Of a stretch of DNA of 43,057 nucleotides, positions 8,296-16,700 are shown in pieces. The notes below the pieces were generated by a model. It was not told the DNA's origin, made no database searches, and was given only the letters and a program-made list of their open reading frames with translations. The position numbers were made by a program, and so were the translations under genes. Location of the stretch: the NCBI GenBank assembly GCA_905236055.1, contig CAJOOA010000044.1, forward strand, positions 1-43,057, read 5' to 3'. Position 1 is the stretch's first letter; every line of letters starts with the position of its first letter. This stretch comes from Candidatus Gastranaerophilales bacterium (GTDB taxonomy: Bacteria > Cyanobacteriota > Vampirovibrionia > Gastranaerophilales > Gastranaerophilaceae).

Positions 8296-8472
8296 ATGAA
8301 GCTAAATTCTTTTTTTAAAATATTAAACAGAAAAATTAATAAATACGACAGAGTTGCAACGAATCCTTTTACCGATCCAAGACGAATGATTATTGTTTGG
8401 GTAGAGGATGATGCGATAAGTGATGCAAATGAAATGAGGTCAAATGAGGTAAATTCCGATTCTGATAATTAG
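8296..8472 (+). CDS. Short ORF, 58 aa, uncharacterised (below the ORF-track cutoff)
   Basis: MKLNSFFKILNRKINKYDRVATNPFTDPRRMIIVWVEDDAISDANEMRSNEVNSDSDN, followed 22 nt later by a strong terminator hairpin. Confidence 0.5.
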   Translation: MKLNSFFKILNRKINKYDRVATNPFTDPRRMIIVWVEDDAISDANEMRSNEVNSDSDN

Positions 8473-8494
8473 ATATAAAAAATAGCAAATATAG

Positions 8495-8521
8495 AAAGAC
8501 CGTCTGTGTGCGGTCTTTTGT
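8495..8521 (+). terminator. Rho-independent terminator after the 58-aa ORF
   Basis: AAAGACCG-tctgtgtg-CGGTCTTT then tgtttt. Confidence 0.8.
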
Positions 8522-8534
8522 TTTAAAAATGCAC

Positions 8535-8560
8535 AAAAAAAAAGAGTCTGAATCGACTCT
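8535..8560 (-). terminator. Rho-independent terminator for the 1121-aa gene
   Basis: On minus strand AGAGTC-gattca-GACTCT then TTTTTTT. Confidence 0.75.
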
Positions 8561-8698
8561 AAAAACTTAATGTGTGTGAAGTGTAGTAGAAATTTGTGTT
8601 AAATATCCTCTACTTATAATAAGTTTTTGGAACTCAAATAATTGCCTTTTCCCTTAATATTTCTTAACAAAGCTAATTAAAAGACAATTATATAGTGA

Positions 8699-11600
8699 TT
8701 AAACTTCTGCTTTACCGGGTTCAATGTCAGCATAATATCGATCGTCTTCAAGCGATTCAATAGCCTTCATTACACCTAAACGTCCTGCTTTTAATTGTAA
8801 ATCTGCCATCCAAGATTGGAATGCGTAGGTAATCAACAGCGTAAACGTTGTCCAAGATATGCCGGCTATTGCGAGTGCTTTTTTAACACCAGGTGTCACG
8901 AACATATTAGTAATTTTTCCGCTTGTAACGTATTTTATAAATTCGTCCGGATGTTCATTAAATTCTTTAATTAAAGCATCTTTAATTGATTTGAGTTCTT
9001 CTTTTGGTATATTATTTAGAATTGTTTTTAATTTTGGCAGACATTCCTCAACTGTAGCTTTGTCAATCTGGCAGATAAAGTTCGGCATTTTTGTCATAAA
9101 TTCTTCAAATTCTTGTTCTGACATAGTCTTAATCTTAGATTCAAGTTCATTCAACATTTTTTCCGGATTAAGTTTTAAAAGCTTGCCCCTTTCTTTTAAT
9201 GCTTTGACAATATCCGAAATTTTGATGGTTTTTACGTTCTTTATAGCTTCACTTACACCTGTAAGAACCGGTTTAAACTGTGCCACCAACGGCTTTATGC
9301 TATCTGCAAAACCTGTAATGGTTTCTTCGGAAATTTTAGTTTCAAGTATTGAATCGAGTTCACCTTTTAAGCCTGCAAATTCTTTGTTTTCAAAAATTGC
9401 CTGAAATTCTTTGTTTTCCAATAATTTTTTTATTTCAGGGATTTCTCTAATCTTTTTGTTTTTATATTTGTTCAGAATTCTATTAATTTTTTCTTCTGTG
9501 TCGGCTTTAGTAAATTCTTCAAGTTTTGAGGTAAATTTATTGAATAATTTTTTGCCTTCGGCGGATATTTTTTCTGTTAAGCTGAATGCTTTCAGATAAT
9601 TTTCTCTGGTTAACAAATTTTGTAAATCTATTTTTAAACCGAGTTCACTCTGGATTCCTTTAAGATTTATGCCAAGTTTTTCAAAATTAATGAATTTACC
9701 AAGTTCTTCCACAGCTATATTAAAGCTTTCATCTGTCATATTTTTGACTCCTTTAGGATTCAAAATGATTTCCAGCATATCGGCTTTTGTTTCTTTGCTT
9801 GTTGAATATAATTTACCCATAAATTCTCGTTTTAATTGGAGCGCATCGCCCTTATTTCCGATACCATACTTATTAAGCAGAGAATCAAGCTTGTACAATT
9901 CACCATTAAGCTCTGCCTCGCTGAGTTTGCGGATTTCAGACGGTACGGTTTCCATATTCTTGCCTATTTTTTCAAACAGCGTGTATATGGAATCATTCTG
10001 TAAGTCGGTGCCTTTCAATACGTGACCGAGCGGTTTTGTTTCAACCGTACACTTTTGAACTTTTACCGGAATATTATTCTCAACAGATTTTAAATATTTT
10101 TTGAACCATTTCTTATTGGCGATTTTACTGGATTTAGAAAGTTTATCCACAATTTTTTTGGTTATTGTTGATGGTGAAATCTTTCCGTTAGCTATTCTGA
10201 CTCCCAATACAACCAGCGGCGTAAGCAGTAAACCGATTGCACCGTAGGCAATGAAAGGTTGCGCTATTTCTGTAGCTGCTTCCATTGATTCTGAGTAGGT
10301 TTGGGATTTGTCGTCAACTTTTTCAAATGTATTAAATAATTTTCTTTGTAAATTCTTTGCATTTCTAAGCTGTTCTTCTGAAACCTCTTGTTCTACAAGA
10401 ATTTTATGGAGTTCCTGATTGTGTTTAAATTCGTGCTTTTTATACTTGCTGTATGCAAAGTACTGCTTGATTACTCTTGGTATAAATAAAGCATATCCTT
10501 TAAATTTAGATTCTTTTTTCTCATCATTTTTGATATCTGAAACACTATTGTACTCGGTATCGGTGTAACCTATAAAGTTTGACGGGTCTTTTTCAAGTTC
10601 TCGTTTAGCAGTATAACGGCCGGCTCTTGCGGCAGATTTTTGCAGTTTTAATCCTAAAAACATGCCTGTCAAACCGGTAATAATGGTGCCGATTCCGCCA
10701 ACTATGATTGCGGCGCCTTTTTTGTGTGCAAGAGCTCCGTTTAAGTAATATCTTATTTTTGTTTTCATATGACTGAAAGTTTCTTTAGCAGATTTTTTTA
10801 CTGCATTATCAACTTTCGGAATAGCTTGGTTTGCGTCATCAGAAATTGATTTGGCAAGTTCTACCCATTTCAGGTTGTATAAACCCTTATTTTTACCGTT
10901 TAATGCTTTTAATTCTTCGCTAAGATTTTTTGTATTTTCAGAGCATTTTGATTTGATGAAATTTCCAACCTTTTTATCAATAAATCCTGTTTTTTTGAAA
11001 ATCCAGCCTATAACACCGCCGACAGCTGCACCCAAAAATGGTGTGCCGCCAATAAGTACTCCTGCTGCGGTTTCCATGTTTTCAGAATATTTTTCCGCCT
11101 CATTATTTATGATTCTTACGGTTCTTTGGATAACATCTTTATCCCGCTGTGCTTGTTCGATTTCTTCTTGTGTAAGCTCACGCTGTACCATTTTTGATTC
11201 ATCGGTATCGTTTGCGATTGCATTTTTGTATTTTTTCTTATCTTTTAGTATTCCGACAATACTTCTAAAGAAGCCCTGATTAAGTTTTTTGTTTTTTCTT
11301 TTTTCTTTTAATCGTTCCGGATGTTCTCCGAGCTCTTTTTCAGCTTCGGAAATCTGTTCTGGAGTGTAGACTACAAAATTTTTGGGATCATCGAGTGATT
11401 CTCTGGCCTGAAAACGTGCTATTTTTGAGCTATTGACCTGTAAATTGGTTGCCCATATTTGCGCTCCCACAAATGAAGCGAGCAAAGTTGCCCCGACTCC
11501 GAGCCAGCCCAATTTGATTTTTGTATTTGCACCCTTAACCTTTGAGAGATATTTTTTATTTATGGCTAAAGCTTTATTTTTCAATTCGGGATCTTTAATA

Positions 11601-12064
11601 TTTTTTACTTTAAATTTGCTTTTTAAATCATCCGCATAAAACCTTCCTGAATTCTTGGTATATCTTTTATTATATTCATTTATTTTTTCTACGAGCTTTT
11701 GTGCTTCGTCGCTATTAGCTATCTCATTAAATTTTTCCGCTTTGATATTTGATTGCGGCGCATGAATGTATCTTGCATTCAGAAGCCCCGCAATGGCAGT
11801 TCCGATAAAGGGAATTGCTGCTACCAGCGGCTGAGTGGCTGTTTCAACGTTTTCAGCGACGCTTTCCGAATGGTTATCCATCACGTCAATAACTTTTATA
11901 ATGGTTTTTCCGTAATCAGAAGCAGCCTTTAATTCTTCTTCCGTCGGAGATTTTTCACTCATCAATTTATTACGACGTGCTTTGTCATCGTGTTGCTGCT
12001 GTTCCCATTTTTTAAAATTATGCCTGTTTTTTCTTACTTCATTGAGTGATTGAAAAAATTCCAT
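8699..12064 (-). CDS. Uncharacterised 1121-aa membrane protein with three copies of a helical/hydrophobic-hairpin module
   Basis: Repeated blocks: SESVAENVETATQPLVAAIPFIGTAIAG / YSENMETAAGVLIGGTPFLGAAVGG / YSESMEAATEIAQPFIAYGAIG, each followed by a TM segment and the motif ARESLDDPKNFVVYT / AKRELEKDPSNFIGYT / MKAIESLEDDRYYAD. Confidence 0.9.
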   Translation of the reverse strand: MEFFQSLNEVRKNRHNFKKWEQQQHDDKARRNKLMSEKSPTEEELKAASDYGKTIIKVIDVMDNHSESVAENVETATQPLVAAIPFIGTAIAGLLNARYIHAPQSNIKAEKFNEIANSDEAQKLVEKINEYNKRYTKNSGRFYADDLKSKFKVKNIKDPELKNKALAINKKYLSKVKGANTKIKLGWLGVGATLLASFVGAQIWATNLQVNSSKIARFQARESLDDPKNFVVYTPEQISEAEKELGEHPERLKEKRKNKKLNQGFFRSIVGILKDKKKYKNAIANDTDESKMVQRELTQEEIEQAQRDKDVIQRTVRIINNEAEKYSENMETAAGVLIGGTPFLGAAVGGVIGWIFKKTGFIDKKVGNFIKSKCSENTKNLSEELKALNGKNKGLYNLKWVELAKSISDDANQAIPKVDNAVKKSAKETFSHMKTKIRYYLNGALAHKKGAAIIVGGIGTIITGLTGMFLGLKLQKSAARAGRYTAKRELEKDPSNFIGYTDTEYNSVSDIKNDEKKESKFKGYALFIPRVIKQYFAYSKYKKHEFKHNQELHKILVEQEVSEEQLRNAKNLQRKLFNTFEKVDDKSQTYSESMEAATEIAQPFIAYGAIGLLLTPLVVLGVRIANGKISPSTITKKIVDKLSKSSKIANKKWFKKYLKSVENNIPVKVQKCTVETKPLGHVLKGTDLQNDSIYTLFEKIGKNMETVPSEIRKLSEAELNGELYKLDSLLNKYGIGNKGDALQLKREFMGKLYSTSKETKADMLEIILNPKGVKNMTDESFNIAVEELGKFINFEKLGINLKGIQSELGLKIDLQNLLTRENYLKAFSLTEKISAEGKKLFNKFTSKLEEFTKADTEEKINRILNKYKNKKIREIPEIKKLLENKEFQAIFENKEFAGLKGELDSILETKISEETITGFADSIKPLVAQFKPVLTGVSEAIKNVKTIKISDIVKALKERGKLLKLNPEKMLNELESKIKTMSEQEFEEFMTKMPNFICQIDKATVEECLPKLKTILNNIPKEELKSIKDALIKEFNEHPDEFIKYVTSGKITNMFVTPGVKKALAIAGISWTTFTLLITYAFQSWMADLQLKAGRLGVMKAIESLEDDRYYADIEPGKAEV

Positions 12065-12204
12065 TATTTCCCCCGGAAAAATTTATTCCCATATTATTAA
12101 AGTCTTCAAATAAATATTTTTTGCCTTTTTGTTTAACAAAACTTAATATTAGCTTGTCTTTTTGGGAGGAAACATTAAACAAGTACTATCTGTGAGGTAT
12201 TTAT

Positions 12205-12582
12205 ATGTTTCTGACAAATTTGTTTAACTTAAGGAAAGCTTGTTCACACGACAGTATTACACCGGATATGGAATCAGGATATTGTCCGGATTGCGGCAAG
12301 TTTATTAAAAATGAATGGTATATTACACGTTGTACTTGCTGTGGTGTAAAACTGAAAAGTGTTGTTATAAAGGGTGAGGTACAGCCGCTTCATAATTATT
12401 GCTCAAATTGCGGTGGGGAAGAGTATTCTGTCGAAAAATTAAGCAAGATAAATTTTATTGATATAAATTTTGCTGTTTTACAAAAGAAAGAGATTGAAAA
12501 CGGTGTTAAACCTTCAGATTCTACTATATGCTGGCAGGAAAGAACAGCTTCGCAGCCAAAATTGCTAGTACAATACCTGTAA
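12205..12582 (+). CDS. Zinc-ribbon-type small protein
   Basis: Paired cysteines CPDCG, CTCCG, CSNCGG; 3' end overlaps convergent spmB. Confidence 0.75.
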   Translation: MFLTNLFNLRKACSHDSITPDMESGYCPDCGKFIKNEWYITRCTCCGVKLKSVVIKGEVQPLHNYCSNCGGEEYSVEKLSKINFIDINFAVLQKKEIENGVKPSDSTICWQERTASQPKLLVQYL

Positions 12583-13057
12583 TATCGGCAATGATTCCTG
12601 TTAGTATGGCGTATCTGAATTTTTTAATCCCGACGGAGCCAAAATATACTGACAAAACATAAAAAGTAGTTTCAGAGCTTCCTACCATTATTGCTGCAAG
12701 AAAAGTTACAAAAGAATTTGCACCATTTGTGGCGGCAAGTTCTGAGAATAATCCTAGTGTGGCCGAGCCGGAAAGAGAACGGGTGAACATAATAGGTATG
12801 ATATCAGTGGGAATAGAAAACCTCTCAAGTACGAATCCGAATAAAGAGCCCAGCCAGTCAAGAGCTCCTGAGGCCCTAAACATTGATATTGCAACAATAA
12901 GTGCAACAAGATAAGGTATTACGGAAATAGATACTTTAAACCCGTCTTTTGCGCCCTCGACAAATTCTTCATATACAGGAACTTTTTTCACAATACCAAA
13001 GGTAAGAATTAAAAGTATTAAAACGGGAAGTATGGCCAATGATATTTTTTCAAACAT
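12524..13057 (-). CDS. spmB: Spore maturation protein B-like (nucleoside-recognition/gate domain); ORF track start is 13081
   Basis: VKKVPVYEEFVEGAKDGFKVSISVIPYLVALIVAISMFRASGALDW typical SpmB; GGAGGGG RBS before the internal ATG at 13057 and TAATG overlap with spmA. Confidence 0.9.
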   Translation of the reverse strand: MFEKISLAILPVLILLILTFGIVKKVPVYEEFVEGAKDGFKVSISVIPYLVALIVAISMFRASGALDWLGSLFGFVLERFSIPTDIIPIMFTRSLSGSATLGLFSELAATNGANSFVTFLAAIMVGSSETTFYVLSVYFGSVGIKKFRYAILTGIIADITGIVLAILAAKLFFPASI

Positions 13058-13647
13058 TATTCTGCCCCTCCGATTTTCCATACTTTTTTAAGAATTATTG
13101 CTGTTATAATTGCAGTAATAAAAGCCAATGTGGTTACAATTAGCGTCGGTATTATAATTTTGGTTGGATTATTGCAGCCAAGTCCGGCGAGAACAGCGAT
13201 AACGGTTGCCGGTATCAATTGAAAGCCGGCAGTATTCATGCCCAAAAACATGCACATGCTGTCTGTTGCGACATCTTTTTCCTTATTATCTTCCTGCAAT
13301 TCTTTCATAACCTTTAAGCCGATTGGAGTCGCCGCATTTGTCAGTCCGAGAGCATTAGCACTGATACTCATTGTTATGTCACCAATGGCAGGAGAATCTT
13401 TTTTTATATCGCTGAATAATGGTTTTATAAGCGGGTAAATTAATTTTGAAATATGTGTTATAAGTCCGGATTTTTCCGCAATCCTCATAATTCCAAGCCA
13501 AAAAGCCATAATTCCGATAAGAGAGAATGCTATTTTTACTGCGATGTCGCAGCCCGAAACTATTGCAGAAGTTATATCTCCGAGCTTGTTATTAACGGCT
13601 CCGGCAATTATTGAAATCCCTATCAAAAAGAAAAATATGTAATTCAT
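13057..13647 (-). CDS. spmA: Spore maturation protein A-like (nucleoside-recognition/gate domain)
   Basis: MNYIFFFLIGISIIAGAVNNKLGDITSAIVSG…GIMAFWLGIMRIAEKSGL…SANALGLTNAATPIGLKVMKELQ; typical SpmA. Confidence 0.92.
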   Translation of the reverse strand: MNYIFFFLIGISIIAGAVNNKLGDITSAIVSGCDIAVKIAFSLIGIMAFWLGIMRIAEKSGLITHISKLIYPLIKPLFSDIKKDSPAIGDITMSISANALGLTNAATPIGLKVMKELQEDNKEKDVATDSMCMFLGMNTAGFQLIPATVIAVLAGLGCNNPTKIIIPTLIVTTLAFITAIITAIILKKVWKIGGAE

Positions 13648-13723
13648 ATAACAATATTAAAAAAAAATTTACCATTTGTCACTATTTTTGTATTATTATA
13701 TAATTGTTGATGTATAAGATAAG

Positions 13724-16700
13724 ATGTGGGATAGTGGTTTTATGGCAGATATTGATAATTTGGCGGAGATTAATGAGAACTTTGACACAGTTAAAACCCT
13801 TTTAAACTCTATAAGAGCGCAGGGTATTTTGAATACTTCTGATGTTGATAAATTGCTCAGCGGCATAAATGCCAAGCTGGAAAAAATAAACACGGAAGAA
13901 GATATTGATTTAATCAAAGTTTTTCTTACAGAATTGAAGAAAAGCTTAGATGAAAGATATGGTGTTTTGGTTTCAAAGTTCGGGGCGATTGAGTCTTTAT
14001 TTTCGAATCTTTTGAAGAATAGCAATGAATTAACAAAAGCGTCTGAATTGAAAGAACTTTTTGACATTGTTGCAACAAACTTGTCAGTTTTTTCACGTGA
14101 AGTTGTTTCTCAAAAAGAAGCTCTAACAGATATAACACTGCGTTTAGATGCTTTGAGATCAGATGATTCTCAGAAAAAAGATATTATAAAAAATATAACA
14201 CTTCTAAAACCGGATTTAGACAGATTAAATAACGGTTTTGACACAATTGTCTTGAGCTTAAATGATAATTTCAAAACCCTTGCAAAAACCTTGTCCACTA
14301 TAGATAAAACAGAATATTTAGACAGATTTTCCGGCAGTCTAAATAATATCGAAACTTCTTCGGCCGCTTTATTATCTGCATTGCAAATGTTGGATAAAAA
14401 GACAGGTGATGTTGATAATTTGGTAAAAGAGTTGGCAACAAAATCAGATATTGAAGCTACGGGAAGAAATATATCCGAATTAAAACTCTTAAATCAGGGT
14501 ATTAGCGAATCTATAAACGGAATTAATAATCATTATTCAAAAATTGATGGCTTGGCAGATAAAATTGATGCGTCAGTCAATGTTATTGCCGGATTGAAAT
14601 CGCTCTTAGAAGAAGCAGAAGATAAAAATGAAAGGGTTGTCTTAGAAAATATTGAAAGATTAAACAATCTTGTGGATGAAATTAAAGATAACAGATCTTT
14701 TGAAGATTTTAAGGCAGCACTCGTTTTAGGTTTGAATGAAATTTCCGAAAACTTTGCCGCTGCAGATAAAAAGTTAAATTTAAATGCAGAAGTGGCTGAG
14801 TCTGTTCTTGAAATGCTAAGAACTCTCGATGTAAATACGAGTTTTAGTCGTATCTTATCAGCCATTGAGAGTGATAAATCTGAGATAAAAGGTCATATAG
14901 AAGATAAAATTCAGGATTTTAAATCACTGAGTGAATCGAACTTGTCTAAAATTGTTCAAAACATTTCTGTCAGCGCAGACGATTTAAGTGCAAAAATGGC
15001 ACAAAGTAAATCTGAAATCTCAGCAATATGTGCTGATGGTTTTGGTTCAATTGTCGGCGACATTACGGAATTAAAAAAGACAGTTACAGAGTTAGATGAA
15101 AATAATGTTTCTTCGAATAATGCAATGTTTTCAAATATTACTGACAGATTTAATTTGTTTGAATCTGCATTGAAGGAATCTTTGGAAACCCAAGAAAATG
15201 TTGCGAAAAACGCTGCAGAAAAGCTTTGCGAACAAGTTGAGAATATTAAAAACTTCTCAGGCGTTTTGGATTATAAAATGGATTCTTCTGTTGTTGAAAT
15301 TTCAAATATGAAGATGATGTTTGAATCGTTAAAAGCTTCTGTTGACGATGTGCTGGCGCTTAATTTCGTAGGAACGGTTAAAGATTTACGTGCTGATATA
15401 TATGCATCAAAGCAGGATTTATCAATAGCTTTAGATTCTTCTTGCAATAATGTATCAGAAAATGTAAAAAATGATATAAACAGTAAATATCAGCTAATTA
15501 TCGGTAAACTGGATTCTGTAGAGGACGAATTTACAAAAACACAAACGGCCGCTTTGAATTGTGTCAAAGACATATTGGATAAAGTTATGGCTTCATTGGT
15601 TGATATAACTTCCTACGTAAGTGAAGCAAAAGAATTTCCACTAGAAGAAATTGATAAAAAAATATCAGGCATTTCTGATGTGGTTAAGGATGCAAATCTT
15701 AACTATATAGATGCGGTTCGCGATATCGTTGAAGTTATTCGTGTTCAGATAGAAAATGACATAAAGAGCATTGAGGAAGATGCAAACAGACGCATGAGTT
15801 TGATGAGTGACAAGCTCGATAAAAATACTGAATATTTAAAAGATGAGATAAGAACATCCTGTGAAAAACTTCTTGAAAGCTCCAAGTTATATGAGGAAAT
15901 TAAAGATTTAATTAATTTAAATACAGTAGATAACAGCAACGGTTTTGAAAAAATGTTGCAAAACATCAATAATGTTAACTCGGAGTTTGATAACAAGTTA
16001 TCAGTTTTAAAATCCGCTTTGTTAGATAAAATTACGGATGTAAAAACAGAGTTCTTTAAAGATAGTGCTGATAAAATAAGTGAAGTTAAGCTCGAGTCGG
16101 AGGATTTGCTTAGCAAGAATGTTCAAAAAGTTTCCGATATTGCAGACGATTTAAAATCAAATATAATGAGTGTTGCATCTAAAAATGACAAAACGCGTGA
16201 GGCCGCTCTTGAACAGATGCAAGTGGAATTCAATGACATAAAAACAAAAATTGAAACATTGGCTGAGGATAATTCCGGATCAAGAACAGGTGCTTTGGCT
16301 AAAATACTTGAAAATTTTGTCAGCTTGAAAGATTATTTCCAATCGTTAAATTCTCAAACTTCAACAAATATCGATAATAAGATCGAAATGATAATTGAAT
16401 ATTTTGAATCGGTTAAGGCAATATTGAAAAAAGTCGATGAGAATGTTGATGGAGATATGACAAGACAACTTTCAATTATTGAAAGCAATTTCGAATCATT
16501 AATTTCTCAAATGACAATTTTAAATGAAAAGGCCGAACAATCTCTTGTCGAAAAGATTAATGACGAATATAAAAATATATCTTCGCAAATCGATGAAAAT
16601 GTTACACAAAAATTAGAAGAATATAAAACTAAGATTGAGTCTATATTTGGGGAACTACTTGAAAAGACACAGGATCAATCTTCATACATGCAAGAAAAGA

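Noticed and set aside
8859-9404. Plus-strand ORFs antisense to the 1121-aa gene (8859-9404, 9669-10025, 10851-11279)
   Set aside because: Antisense reading of a Lys/Glu-rich gene; composition is Phe/Ser/Leu-rich with no domain signature.
13685-13704. TTTTGTAT before TATAAT upstream of the 1890-aa gene as an HLR1 element
   Set aside because: Only one degenerate half-site; the preceding TTTGTCAC is spaced 12 rather than 10 bp away.
14533-14865. Many 60-120 aa minus-strand ORFs inside the 1890-aa gene (e.g. 14533-14865, 15745-16116, 16966-17244, 18484-18831)
   Set aside because: Shadow ORFs: Ser/Leu/Phe-rich low-complexity antisense translations of a K/E/D-rich coiled coil, no RBS or recognisable domain.
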